The position numbers and the translations under genes are program-made. The notes under the pieces are model-generated. The model saw only the letters and a list, made by a program, of their open reading frames with translations, had not been told where the DNA came from and did no database searches. Positions 1 to 8,839 of a stretch of 64,000 bases of DNA are shown piece after piece; position 1 is the first letter of the stretch, and each line of letters begins with the position of its first letter. Location: positions 4,751-68,750 of the forward strand of contig DEHD01000031.1 in NCBI GenBank assembly GCA_002351725.1, written 5' to 3'. This DNA comes from Prevotella sp. UBA2809 (GTDB lineage Bacteria; Bacteroidota; Bacteroidia; Bacteroidales; Bacteroidaceae).

Positions 1-1086
1 TTGAAAATTGTGCAAGCACCCAACTTCCGTGAGTTTCGCAGACAGTTCCGGGCGAAGCCCGGTCGATCATTTTTGGTTCCAGCCAATACCTTTGATAATG
101 TAAAAGGGCATTTCCCCATAGGCTTTTTCATCTGGCATACTAATATTAAAGAAGAATTCACAGGGATGTCATCAGATGTGTATAACTCTGAAGGAGAATT
201 CATTGGAAAGAAATTTATTTATTGCTACGATGAATCAATGGGAAACATTGGTAAGTGGGTAAACGAATTAAGAGACGACCAAAACAACAATAAGTTGGGA
301 TTCATGAGTAATGGTCGAAACGATTTCCAGAATCAAAAACTTGTCTACTTCGTAAATTTGAAGTCTCAACTTCCTACTCCACGCGGTTGGTGGATTACAC
401 CTAAGAATCTTTTGAGAATTGCAATCTTTGTTGGTGTTCGCCATTGCATTGAAGCTACATGGTTAAACGACCGCGATCAATTTTTATATCCAAATGAAGA
501 ATGGAAAAACGACATCGTTTTTCAAACGGACTGCGTAGTATATTCTTTATTCTGTAGCTCGAATAACATTCAGAGCAAATATGGTACAAACCATTGGATT
601 CCTTTTACAGAAGAAGAAGTTGATGCTAAGGAGATATTTGAAAGCCACTTCATGAGTGACTTTATACACGGACGGACCCAAAAGACAATCCGAACAGAAG
701 AAGAACAGAAGGAATACGAAAAAGATGGCAAGAATTATCATGTTGCAGACGCTTTTGCGGAACCAACTACTACAACCGATATTCACGATGGCACAACACC
801 TTTAGTTCTTTCCGATCAAGCAAAAGCAGTAATGGATGCAGGTCGAGAGCTTTGGCGCTACTATCATCAACAACCTATCGCAAAAGAGAACCCCAATGCG
901 TCTTTCTATGATATTCGCCTTTATTTCCAAGGTACAAAAACCACAAAGAGCGGTAAGCAACAGATGAACACAGAAAGTGATGATTCTACTTATACTGCCC
1001 TCATTGCTGACCTCCGCCAAAAGCAAAAAGAACTTGCCAAGCAGATTGAACAGAAGGTTTACAAATATGGTTTCTTAAAAAAGTAA
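1..1086 (+). CDS. C-terminal part of a probable adenine-specific DNA methyltransferase (partial at window edge)
   Basis: The frame is already open at base 1, and the first in-frame codon there is TTG, so the true start probably lies upstream. About 361 residues are visible. The segment GFFIWHTNIKEEF near residue 41, and a C-terminus containing ELWRYYHQQP, YDIRLYF and the closing IEQKVYKYGFLKK, remind me of the C-terminal region of N-6 adenine methylases of restriction-modification systems in Bacteroidetes. The catalytic NPPY and SAM-binding motifs would lie outside the window, so the enzyme assignment is from memory of the family and not from catalytic residues. It ends 44 bases before a KAP NTPase gene on the same strand, which fits an accessory defence cluster. 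Confidence 0.45.
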   Translation: MKIVQAPNFREFRRQFRAKPGRSFLVPANTFDNVKGHFPIGFFIWHTNIKEEFTGMSSDVYNSEGEFIGKKFIYCYDESMGNIGKWVNELRDDQNNNKLGFMSNGRNDFQNQKLVYFVNLKSQLPTPRGWWITPKNLLRIAIFVGVRHCIEATWLNDRDQFLYPNEEWKNDIVFQTDCVVYSLFCSSNNIQSKYGTNHWIPFTEEEVDAKEIFESHFMSDFIHGRTQKTIRTEEEQKEYEKDGKNYHVADAFAEPTTTTDIHDGTTPLVLSDQAKAVMDAGRELWRYYHQQPIAKENPNASFYDIRLYFQGTKTTKSGKQQMNTESDDSTYTALIADLRQKQKELAKQIEQKVYKYGFLKK

Positions 1087-1130
1087 GGATGTAAACTGAA
1101 TGAAAAAGTAGAATCTCTGATAATAAAAAA

Positions 1131-2552
1131 ATGAAAATTGAGATCAAGGATATAAATTTGAAAGAAAAGATTAGCGATTTCTCCCAATATCTAGCAACAA
1201 CTGATAGAATTATTCTTTCAGCAAAGTTTGGCGATGGCAAAACATATTTGCTTAATCAAGTAAGAAGTAATGAAGAATTAAATAAAGAATATATATTCTT
1301 CACCATCTATCCTGTTAATTATACAGTTGCTAAAAATGAAGATATTTTTGAATATATAAAGCGAGATATTATAATTCAATTAGAAAAGGATGGGTTGCTT
1401 GACAAGGTAGATCTTGATGCAGTCTTTAATTCGCTTTTCAATTTTGAAGATATAAAAGTGTTGGTTTCGTTTCTTTTGTCATTTGTCCCAGGCGGAGCAT
1501 TTTATGATAAAGTCTTTCAAAAGTTCTGCGACAAGAAGAAAGAATATGAGGAAAAGGAACATACAGGAGACAAATACTTAGCTTCGTTCTCTCAAATCAA
1601 AGGTAGTATCTATGAAAATGACGGATATACGTCATTGATACGAAATACAATAGAGTGGATGAAAGAAGATCATGCGATGAATGGTTCTGAATGGAAAAAG
1701 AAAAAGTCAGTCCTTATAATAGAAGATTTAGACCGTCTTGACCCGAAACACCTTTTTCGCATACTAAACGTTTTGAGTGCACATATTGATGACACTACGA
1801 TACCTGACGTCGTCACAAATAAATTTGGTTTTGATAATATTATTTTGGTGATGGACTATGAAACAACAGCACATATTTTCCATCATTTTTACGGAATGGA
1901 TGCATGTTATGAAGGTTATATGAGCAAGTTTTTGTCGAGAGAGCCGTTTAGATATAGCATTCAGCACTATATCGCCATACAAATAGAACTAGAATTATCG
2001 AAGGAGATAGGTATCACCCATATTTTTACGAATTTCTTCAAGTTCTGGATGAGAATTCGTCAATTATCTATTAGAGATTTGAAAAAAATCACAACGTTTG
2101 ACACTCAAGACAGAATCAGAAGTGATTATTATCAGTATAAACACATAAAATTCTCTACTTCTTTACCGCTTTTCCATCTTATATTATATATGGTGGAATG
2201 TGGGATGCCTGTAGATGAAATTGTGGCAGATTTGAAATCACAGATTACACATACGTCAAAGGGAGAAATGAGAACTATGTGTCAGGAGTATATAAAAATG
2301 ATGTATCCCCTGTATTCTATTAAGGAAAAAAGAAATATTAGTTGTATCCAATATGGTTCGGAACATTTTTCCATATCTGAAATAACAAATAATAATATTA
2401 TTACAGGAGTAGAGGTGGAGCCTGTTTACTCATGGGTTAATCCCGTTGTTAAAATAGATGGAATGGATTTAGAAGAAGTTATAAGATGGTGTTTAAGTGA
2501 GTTTTCTACCTGTATTAATTTGGCCGCATTGTGGGATAAACAGAAATCATAA
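1131..2552 (+). CDS. KAP-family P-loop NTPase
   Basis: This 473-residue protein has a degenerate Walker A, AKFGDGKTYLL, near residue 31 (Ala where the first Gly is usual) and a Walker B, VLIIEDLDRLD, near residue 193. The EDLDRLD form is characteristic of the KAP family of P-loop ATPases. Some KAP proteins have membrane helices inserted in the NTPase domain; here there is only a weakly hydrophobic stretch near residues 105-130 (VLVSFLLSFVPGG). KAP proteins in bacteria are often found beside restriction genes and are suspected defence ATPases, but their substrate is unknown. The gene is very AT-rich compared with core genes of this window. The next gene begins 9 bases after its stop, so the two are probably co-transcribed and may work together. 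Confidence 0.8.
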   Translation: MKIEIKDINLKEKISDFSQYLATTDRIILSAKFGDGKTYLLNQVRSNEELNKEYIFFTIYPVNYTVAKNEDIFEYIKRDIIIQLEKDGLLDKVDLDAVFNSLFNFEDIKVLVSFLLSFVPGGAFYDKVFQKFCDKKKEYEEKEHTGDKYLASFSQIKGSIYENDGYTSLIRNTIEWMKEDHAMNGSEWKKKKSVLIIEDLDRLDPKHLFRILNVLSAHIDDTTIPDVVTNKFGFDNIILVMDYETTAHIFHHFYGMDACYEGYMSKFLSREPFRYSIQHYIAIQIELELSKEIGITHIFTNFFKFWMRIRQLSIRDLKKITTFDTQDRIRSDYYQYKHIKFSTSLPLFHLILYMVECGMPVDEIVADLKSQITHTSKGEMRTMCQEYIKMMYPLYSIKEKRNISCIQYGSEHFSISEITNNNIITGVEVEPVYSWVNPVVKIDGMDLEEVIRWCLSEFSTCINLAALWDKQKS

Positions 2553-2561
2553 AGGTGTATT

Positions 2562-3659
2562 ATGAATAAACACGTATTATATACAAAGACTCAGTTCAAG
2601 AAAGAGTTCGCAAGATTGATGGAGAGGACATCAATACCAGATAATCTTCCACCAATGGAAACTCTTATGCTATATTCGAAGGTTTGGGGATTTGTTAGTC
2701 ATCATATCCCTTCAAAACTATTTCGTTTTCGCAAATGTAGTATAGATTCTTTTATTTCATTTGAGCAAGGGACTATTCCTGTGTGTATAGCGGATAAGTT
2801 TCCTGATAAATATGATTCTACTGTGTTTTATGATAATAAGTCAGTAGACACACGAATGAGAGAGATATATAAATTGTGTATCCCAGATATACTGAAAGCT
2901 TATAGGAATGATCCTTCTTCTTTCCCTATAAATTCTGTCACATCAAAAATACAGGAATTGATTGATCTTAATCAGTCTGACAGCATTATAGAAACAGAAT
3001 TATGGGATGTTTATAAACAATCTTATAATAATTGGAAAAGACAAATCGAAAAACAGCAGTTATGGGCAAGGCAAAATAAGACAACTAAAATTGCATGTTT
3101 TACAGAAACAGTAACCTCTAAATATATGTGGGATACATATGCAGATGGTTATACAGGATTCTCTTTGGAATACGACTTTAGAAATTGGCGAGTATCGACA
3201 AAGAACACCCATGCAGTATGCTTATTTCCTATTATCTATACATCCCAGAAAATGGATGCAACAGAAATAATTGACAGAATAAGTGGGCGTATATTTCTAA
3301 GGAATAACTTTGTTGATGATACAATTCTGCAACAATATGCTCAAATGTATCCTGTTGACAAACTGTATAAGTTGAAAACCTATCTATATAAAGATAAATC
3401 TGATTATGCTCATGAAAAGGAATGGAGAATCCTCGATTTAGAACCATTAGCTGATAAGGATGCCGATAAAGAGTATTCTTCAATCCCAGATAAAGGGTGC
3501 TTGAAAGCCATTTATTACGGTCCAGACATGGAATCACGTTATAAAGAACATCTAAGAATGATTGCAAAAGCAAAAGGGATTAAGGAATATGACGTTGTAC
3601 TTGATAGAAACAGTCGAAAATACAATTTAAAAGTAATTCCTCTTGGGAAAAATGATTAA
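2562..3659 (+). CDS. DUF2971 domain protein
   Basis: This 365-residue protein is recognised by two family landmarks: MWDTYADGYTGFSLEYDF near residue 189 (family form W-x-x-Y-A-x-x-x-x-G) and HEKEWRI near residue 283 (family form E-x-E-W-R). DUF2971 has no established biochemical function; members are scattered in accessory regions of bacterial genomes. It starts 9 bases after the KAP NTPase stop and has no promoter of its own, so the pair is probably one transcript. No signal peptide or membrane segment is evident, so it is likely cytoplasmic. The family call is fairly sure and the function is not known. Confidence 0.75.
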   Translation: MNKHVLYTKTQFKKEFARLMERTSIPDNLPPMETLMLYSKVWGFVSHHIPSKLFRFRKCSIDSFISFEQGTIPVCIADKFPDKYDSTVFYDNKSVDTRMREIYKLCIPDILKAYRNDPSSFPINSVTSKIQELIDLNQSDSIIETELWDVYKQSYNNWKRQIEKQQLWARQNKTTKIACFTETVTSKYMWDTYADGYTGFSLEYDFRNWRVSTKNTHAVCLFPIIYTSQKMDATEIIDRISGRIFLRNNFVDDTILQQYAQMYPVDKLYKLKTYLYKDKSDYAHEKEWRILDLEPLADKDADKEYSSIPDKGCLKAIYYGPDMESRYKEHLRMIAKAKGIKEYDVVLDRNSRKYNLKVIPLGKND

Positions 3660-3665
3660 TTTTGC

Positions 3666-3743
3666 AAGGAACTGCAAGAACTGATGCTAGTAAAACTTAA
3701 AGAGAATGGTTTATTACGAGAGAAATTTGACATTTTTACCTAA
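3666..3743 (+). other. Short open stretch that may be a gene remnant
   Basis: Between two genes there is a 25-codon open frame ending in TAA at 3741-3743. It reads as a Lys/Glu/Leu-rich peptide with an internal ATG at 3684 that would give only 19 residues (MLVKLKENGLLREKFDIFT). It looks like the C-terminal tail of a once longer protein, but no upstream sequence continues it. It may equally be chance. Confidence 0.2.
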
Positions 3744-3754
3744 ATGCAATTGTT

Positions 3755-4687
3755 ATGAAAAAACAAATACGACTTTCTGAATTAATGGGAGCCTTATCTA
3801 GGAATGGATTAGGTCATTTCCCTTCTTATGAGATAGAGGAGCTTAAAAGGGAAGTAAAAAACTCTGAAAACAGCTTGTTGTTGGAATATATTCCAGTGAA
3901 ACTTGTGGCAAGTTTAGAAGAGGGCTTTCGCCAGCAATACAAATCTATCATTGACAGTCCTTTTTATCGTAAAAACCTCAAGGACGTAAAATATTTAAAA
4001 GACACGAAATTTGATTTTGAAGTGATTTCTGCTTTTGAAGATAATGAAATAACTTTAGGCGACTATATTTCATATTTACTTCCCTGTAATAATGTTCAGG
4101 ATATAATTAGTAATTTGAACGAGCTACTTGGAGTTGAATTTTTTAATAAATTGCAAGAGTTTCTTAGTCTGGAGATAGAACTAACAGACATTAAAGATCA
4201 AAATGAAATGTTTAATTGGTTAGACTATCTCTTCAAAACAAGGCATATTATCTGTCATGAAGCATATAGACCTTCTGATCTAACAAATGATAATGCTATT
4301 AAAATGATAGAAAGTGCAAGCGCTTTTCTAATTGCGTCGGAACGTTATATATCTAAAAAGTTATATTCTCCAGATTATCTCAGTACTCCCGAATTACAAT
4401 TGCTATCTTCTGCAATGTTTGAGAAATATGAGAATGAGTTAAATGATATTATCGAAAAATTATCAGAATGGGGGAAGGAATGTGATCCTCCGATTTCATT
4501 TGATTATATGAATAGTTGGCATGAATACAGGGAAGAAAAAGCTATATGTGAAGCTTCTTCCTTTGAAGGAGGAACTGGCTATTCTTATGTATATTTGAAT
4601 AGTTTAGCAGAAACAACAAAACAGAAGATAAAAGAACTTAAGAGTGAGTATCGGATGTTTTTTTATCGCGACACGAATAAACAATGA
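3755..4687 (+). CDS. Hypothetical protein with a HEPN-like RxxxxH motif
   Basis: I do not recognise a named family for these 310 residues. They are mostly helical in character, rich in Leu, Glu, Lys and Ser, with no signal peptide. The segment FKTRHIICHEAYRP near residues 159-172 contains R-x4-H, the catalytic spacing of HEPN ribonucleases, and sits between helical stretches as it does in HEPN domains. This suggests, but does not prove, a HEPN RNase fold. It lies 95 bases after the DUF2971 gene and before an AlbA_2/ATPase gene that has its own promoter. The surrounding accessory genes make a defence or abortive-infection role plausible. Function is inferred from one motif. Confidence 0.5.
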   Translation: MKKQIRLSELMGALSRNGLGHFPSYEIEELKREVKNSENSLLLEYIPVKLVASLEEGFRQQYKSIIDSPFYRKNLKDVKYLKDTKFDFEVISAFEDNEITLGDYISYLLPCNNVQDIISNLNELLGVEFFNKLQEFLSLEIELTDIKDQNEMFNWLDYLFKTRHIICHEAYRPSDLTNDNAIKMIESASAFLIASERYISKKLYSPDYLSTPELQLLSSAMFEKYENELNDIIEKLSEWGKECDPPISFDYMNSWHEYREEKAICEASSFEGGTGYSYVYLNSLAETTKQKIKELKSEYRMFFYRDTNKQ

Positions 4688-4720
4688 GATATTTCAGATA
4701 ATATAAACAAAAGTAATAAA

Positions 4721-4753
4721 ATTGTTTCTTTTCGAAATAATTGATTAACTTTG
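4721..4753 (+). promoter_or_regulatory. Bacteroidetes promoter for the AlbA_2/ATPase gene
   Basis: An ATTG -33 element at 4721-4724 and TAACTTTG at 4746-4753 are separated by 21 bp, matching the Bacteroidetes sigma consensus. The ATG at 4764 lies 10 bases downstream, giving a very short leader. Confidence 0.7.
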
Positions 4754-4763
4754 CAAGCGAATT

Positions 4764-6311
4764 ATGATTATGAACGAGAAAACGATAAAGGAAGTACTAA
4801 TCAAAGGCGAACGTGTAACGCTGGAGTGCAAGAAAGCACAGTCGAGTATCCCTGGCAGTGTTTGGGATACATATTCAGCATTTGCTAACACCTATGGTGG
4901 ACTTATCCTTTTAGGGGTGTATGAGGACTTGAAGGAGAAAGACATCAGTAAGCGATTCACGATAACTGGTGTGGATGATGCGGATAAGATCCGCAAGGAT
5001 TTTTGGAATATCGTCAACAACCCAGAGAAGGTGAATGTAAATCTGTTGAGAGACGAGGATGTCGAGACAGTTATTGTCGACGGCAAGACGATTGTTGCCA
5101 TTAGGATACCACAAGCCGACTATAATACTCGTCCAGTCTATATCAATAACAATCCAATAAGAGGAACATTCATTCGAAACCACGAAGGAGACTATCATTG
5201 CCCAGAGGAAATGCTCACGATGATGATGCGAGATGCTAACCATGATGGCAATGACCGTCTGTTCCTAAAGAACTACACGATGGATGACATTGACATTCCG
5301 ACATTGGAACGTTATCGCCAGAGGTTTCATAACAGATATACAGAACATCCATTCAATGATCTCGACAATCAGGAGTTCTTACGACAGATGGGTGGATTTA
5401 CAAAAGACCGTGAGAGTGGATTGGAATGTCTGAACATGGCAGGTTTACTAATGTTTGGTAAGGGTTTGCCCATTCGTGACCGCTTTGATAATCTTCGACT
5501 TGATTATATTGACAAGTCGGGACTGATAGGTGACCAGCGGTACAGCGACCGTTTAACTTATGACGGTACATGGGAGAACAACCTATATAACTTTGTCACA
5601 ATGGTGCTTCCCAAATTGACAAAGGAATTACCACGTCCATTTAAGATGGTTGGATTGGAGCGAGACGACGACACGCCACAACACAAGGCCATACGTGAGG
5701 CCATGACAAACTGCATCATTCATGCTGACCTTATGTTGAATAGTGTGTTGAAGGTTGAAAAGTATGATGATAAGTTCGTGTTCACAAACCCTGGCCTATT
5801 GAAGCTGCCTGTAGAACAGATTTATGCTGGTGAGGAAACGAGGGCTCGCAATCAGCGTATTCAAAATATGTTCCGTATGATAGGCTTTGGTGAAAATCTT
5901 GGTTCTGGATTCCCGCTCATCCTCAGTGCATGGAACGAGAAGCACTGGCTGAAGCCAGAACTCATTGAACAGCGTGAACTGATGCAGGTAAAGCTTATAT
6001 TGTCTATCGAGACTAAGGAAGAAATACCTCTTGTATCAGGAGAAGAAGCCAAAGAATTACCCGATGTCCTAAAGAATGTCCTAAAAGATGTCCGGAAAGA
6101 TGTCCTAAAAGAACTATCTGATAGACAGATAGGTATACTTGAAATAGTATGTGCTTCACCAGAAGCTACTTGGATGGAAATGTCCGAAAAGCTAAAGGTC
6201 TCTGACAAGACCATTCAGCGTGAATTTACAGCCATCAGGAAACTTGGAATTGACATTGTACGTAAAGACGGTCGGAAAAATGGTCGATGGGAAATCAAAA
6301 TTAGTAAGTGA
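4764..6311 (+). CDS. AlbA_2 (Schlafen-like) ATP-binding putative transcriptional regulator
   Basis: This is a 515-residue protein; ATG codons at 4764 and 4770 are both possible starts. Residues about 8-130 match the Schlafen AlbA_2 domain: the start LECKKA and the segment ANTYGGLILLGV are typical. A GHKL-type ATPase part follows, with REAMTNCIIHADL near residue 311 and GFGENLGSGFPLI near residue 374. The last 60 residues look like a winged helix (KLKVSDKTIQREFTAIRKLG). Before it is a hydrophobic heptad-like run in which V-L-K-(N/D)-V is repeated near residues 430-450, perhaps a short coiled coil. Such proteins are annotated as RecG-related regulators and are common in mobile and defence regions. 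The next gene starts 4 bases after its stop. Confidence 0.85.
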   Translation: MIMNEKTIKEVLIKGERVTLECKKAQSSIPGSVWDTYSAFANTYGGLILLGVYEDLKEKDISKRFTITGVDDADKIRKDFWNIVNNPEKVNVNLLRDEDVETVIVDGKTIVAIRIPQADYNTRPVYINNNPIRGTFIRNHEGDYHCPEEMLTMMMRDANHDGNDRLFLKNYTMDDIDIPTLERYRQRFHNRYTEHPFNDLDNQEFLRQMGGFTKDRESGLECLNMAGLLMFGKGLPIRDRFDNLRLDYIDKSGLIGDQRYSDRLTYDGTWENNLYNFVTMVLPKLTKELPRPFKMVGLERDDDTPQHKAIREAMTNCIIHADLMLNSVLKVEKYDDKFVFTNPGLLKLPVEQIYAGEETRARNQRIQNMFRMIGFGENLGSGFPLILSAWNEKHWLKPELIEQRELMQVKLILSIETKEEIPLVSGEEAKELPDVLKNVLKDVRKDVLKELSDRQIGILEIVCASPEATWMEMSEKLKVSDKTIQREFTAIRKLGIDIVRKDGRKNGRWEIKISK

Positions 6312-6315
6312 GTTA

Positions 6316-7311
6316 ATGGGATTAGACAGAGAGCAACTTGAAACATTAATAAAAATGATAAAAGCTAGGGGTGTCAAGCAACTTTCTTTTGAAGAAGTTC
6401 AAAAATTTATTCAGTTGGACACGCTTGATGATTGTAAACAATATCTAAGAGTGATGCTTGACTTCTATTTCGATGTCATTAAATCACCCGAAGGGCGTAA
6501 AGCCACATCCTATATTGAGGACGATCGCAATATCTGGATGCAGACATTGTTTAGCGAAGGTTTTCATTTTCTATCATTGTTAGACGGTATTGGGTATAAT
6601 AAAGGGATTGATAGACTAAACCCTATTATTGATCCATCTGTCCTATTTTCGATAGCAAGACGCATTTATGAGTCTGTTATTGCATTTGAACTCTTATTCA
6701 TAATTCCAAACTCAGAAGATAAAAGGACTATATTATATAACCTATTTATGGCTCATGGCCTTTCTGAAAGGCTAAAGAACTTGGATGAAAAGATGCGCAG
6801 TCACAATCCAGAAAGAGTAGCTGAAGAACAAAAGGATATTGATGAATGCCTGAAAGAAATTGATAGTACTGAGTTATACTCAAAATTGGATCAACAGACA
6901 AAGAATATAATTCATAATGCATTTGGCAAGAAATTCCGCTATATTTTTAAAGAAGACAACTCTTTAGAGTTTGTTAATTATGATGATGCAGACAATCTAC
7001 TACGTATAAAAAATGATATATTGAAAGGTACATATTCATATTTTAGTCTTCATGGCCATCCGTCATACGTATCTATTTTCCAATTTCGTGACGCTTTCAA
7101 GAACGACAATCGTGCAGACACATCTATTATGGCTCCACATGCTACACAATGTGTATTGGCGTTCATGAGTATATTCATCGTAGATTACATGAAATTGGTC
7201 CCTGAGATTAAAACCATGTATGATAAACTTGAAGAACCAAGAAGATTTGCAATTGGCATGTACGAGGATGCAATGAGAGGAGAAAAGAAGTTTAAATTAT
7301 TAGAAAAATAG
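6316..7311 (+). CDS. Hypothetical protein, possible partner of the AlbA_2 ATPase
   Basis: I do not recognise this 331-residue protein with confidence. A longer frame opens at 6220 inside the preceding gene, but the ATG at 6316, directly after that gene's TGA at 6309-6311, is the sensible start and implies translational coupling. The protein is helical, with a hydrophobic segment ESVIAFELLFIIP near residue 125 and a C-terminal part containing YSYFSLHGHPSYVSIFQF near residue 240. The latter resembles DUF5677-type proteins, only loosely. No signal peptide is seen. It is the last gene of the accessory cluster and is followed by a strong terminator. Confidence 0.6.
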   Translation: MGLDREQLETLIKMIKARGVKQLSFEEVQKFIQLDTLDDCKQYLRVMLDFYFDVIKSPEGRKATSYIEDDRNIWMQTLFSEGFHFLSLLDGIGYNKGIDRLNPIIDPSVLFSIARRIYESVIAFELLFIIPNSEDKRTILYNLFMAHGLSERLKNLDEKMRSHNPERVAEEQKDIDECLKEIDSTELYSKLDQQTKNIIHNAFGKKFRYIFKEDNSLEFVNYDDADNLLRIKNDILKGTYSYFSLHGHPSYVSIFQFRDAFKNDNRADTSIMAPHATQCVLAFMSIFIVDYMKLVPEIKTMYDKLEEPRRFAIGMYEDAMRGEKKFKLLEK

Positions 7312-7401
7312 TACCTTATTTGTACCGTCGATTCACAACTTACTGATACACAGTGACGTTGAATTTCGAGGAGGTTAAGTAATAAGTCTATAAAAAATAA
7401 G

Positions 7402-7437
7402 GAGGTGTAGCATATAAAAGTGCTACACCTCTTTTTT
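7402..7437. terminator. Terminator between convergent gene groups
   Basis: An 11-bp perfect stem (7402-7412 with 7421-7431, GAGGTGTAGCA) with an 8-base loop is followed by six T on +. It ends the accessory cluster, and the convergent gene on - stops at 7441. Confidence 0.9.
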
Positions 7438-7440
7438 GTA

Positions 7441-7980
7441 TCAGAATCCTGCCTCTGGTTCTTCCAGTTCCTCTTCGCTTTGGGTGAAGAGGTTCAGATA
7501 GCCATCCACCCACTTATAAACTACGTGGACGTAAGTACTGTAGTCGTTGCGATAGTCAGCACGGATGGTCTTCTCTACTTCATCAAACTGTGGATCTGGA
7601 ATCTCTGAGAAGTTTTCTTCCAAACGGAACTTGCGCGTCTTCACATCCCACACATAGCCGTGATAGATGTCACCACCCTGACCACCATAGCCTATATAGC
7701 CGTAGAATATCATAAGATCAGGTATTCCATCGAAATTGATGTCGCGCTCGATTATCCACTGATGTTCGATATCAGGCGACTGGGGCGTGAACAGCATGGT
7801 ACTGAAATCAAGATAGGTCTTTACACCATCCACCAACACATCTACAGTGATGCTGTCAATAAGCTCATCCTCCTGATTAACATGAGGAGTAACCTTAAAA
7901 CTATAAGCGCTACGATCCTGAGCCTGGGCGCTTGTCAGGCAAGATAATGCCAAAAGGGCAGTTAATAGTAATTGTTTCAT
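7441..7980 (-). CDS. Secreted hypothetical protein (XAC2610-like)
   Basis: The 179-residue product begins with a clear signal peptide (MKQLLLTALLALSCLTSAQA, cleavage likely after AQA). The mature part is beta-rich and acidic, with RDINFDGIPDLMIFYGYIG in the middle. That is an FG-GAP-like calcium-loop pattern (D-x-N-x-D-G-x-x-D) as in XAC2610-type proteins. The C-terminus is Glu-rich. No catalytic motif is evident; the location is probably periplasmic. It lies 26 bases downstream of a metallo-hydrolase gene on the same strand and is probably co-transcribed with it. Confidence 0.65.
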   Translation of the reverse strand: MKQLLLTALLALSCLTSAQAQDRSAYSFKVTPHVNQEDELIDSITVDVLVDGVKTYLDFSTMLFTPQSPDIEHQWIIERDINFDGIPDLMIFYGYIGYGGQGGDIYHGYVWDVKTRKFRLEENFSEIPDPQFDEVEKTIRADYRNDYSTYVHVVYKWVDGYLNLFTQSEEELEEPEAGF

Positions 7981-8006
7981 ATATGGCTGATAAATTAAGG
8001 GGATTT

Positions 8007-8741
8007 TTACTCATAATGACGTATGCGTACATCAATGCCAGTGCCTTTGAGGGCGGCAGGCACACCACTCAAGTCAGTCTGACCGTAGTGATATGGGAAT
8101 AGCACTTTAGGCTTGATTACCTTTGCTGCACGTATAAGCTGATCGGGAGTCATCGTGTAAGGCTGATTGCACGGCAGAAAAGCGATGTCGATATCCTTAA
8201 TCTTCGACATCTCTGGGATATCCTCTGTGTCGCCAGCTATGTAGATACGCAGGCCGTCGATAGTCAGGATATATCCATTATCACGCCCCTTTGGGTGGAA
8301 CTGGGTGTGACCCTCAGTATAGTTATATGCAGGAACAGCCTCAACGCTCATATCTGCCAACTGCAGCTTGTCGCCGTTAGCCATCACCTTACCTGCGCCA
8401 TACATATCAGCGCAACGCTTGTTCATCACCAGCTGAGTCTTTTCGCCTGTAAGCTGCTTTATTGATTTGGCATCATAATGGTCGCCATGCTCGTGAGTCA
8501 CAAAGATATAGTCTGCCTTAGGCATAGCAGCATAATCAACAGTGCGATCGCCCAGCTTAGCCACAGGGTCAATCTGTATCTCCTTGCCATCCAGCTCAAT
8601 GCGGATGCAGGCATGCATCAGGGCGTGGAACTTTACAGTTTTTCCACTCTTGGTTGTAAACTCGTCAGTCTCGTAATTCTTTTGTGCGCAAGCTGTGGTA
8701 AGTCCAAGCACAGCCATCAAGCAAATAATCAGCTTTTTCAT
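8007..8741 (-). CDS. MBL-fold metallo-hydrolase lipoprotein (UlaG-like)
   Basis: This 244-residue protein has a lipoprotein signal (MKKLIICLMAVLGLTTAC, lipobox LTTAC), so it should be membrane-anchored outside the cytoplasm. The metallo-beta-lactamase motif THEHGDHYD near residue 82 supplies the zinc ligands. Further ligands are plausible at GHTQFHPKG, AGDTEDIPE and FPYHYG, which match the UlaG-like branch of the fold. The substrate cannot be told from sequence. Transcription starts from a promoter just upstream (8772-8803) and probably continues into the secreted protein gene behind it. Confidence 0.85.
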   Translation of the reverse strand: MKKLIICLMAVLGLTTACAQKNYETDEFTTKSGKTVKFHALMHACIRIELDGKEIQIDPVAKLGDRTVDYAAMPKADYIFVTHEHGDHYDAKSIKQLTGEKTQLVMNKRCADMYGAGKVMANGDKLQLADMSVEAVPAYNYTEGHTQFHPKGRDNGYILTIDGLRIYIAGDTEDIPEMSKIKDIDIAFLPCNQPYTMTPDQLIRAAKVIKPKVLFPYHYGQTDLSGVPAALKGTGIDVRIRHYE

Positions 8742-8771
8742 ACCTTATTAATATATATAACAGAACAGCGG

Positions 8772-8803
8772 CAAAAATACGATAAATATACGAAAGTTCC
8801 AAA
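8772..8803 (-). promoter_or_regulatory. Promoter of the MBL-fold lipoprotein gene
   Basis: On the minus strand TTTG (8800-8803) and TATTTTTG (8772-8779) are spaced 20 bp. The gene starts at 8741. Confidence 0.65.
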
Positions 8804-8839
8804 CCATTTCAATAAAAATACCATTTTTGAGGTTACTTT

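Noticed and set aside
6220..6315. Upstream extension of the gene after the AlbA_2 ATPase
   Set aside because: It overlaps the winged-helix coding region of the preceding gene in another frame; the ATG at 6316 directly follows that gene's stop.
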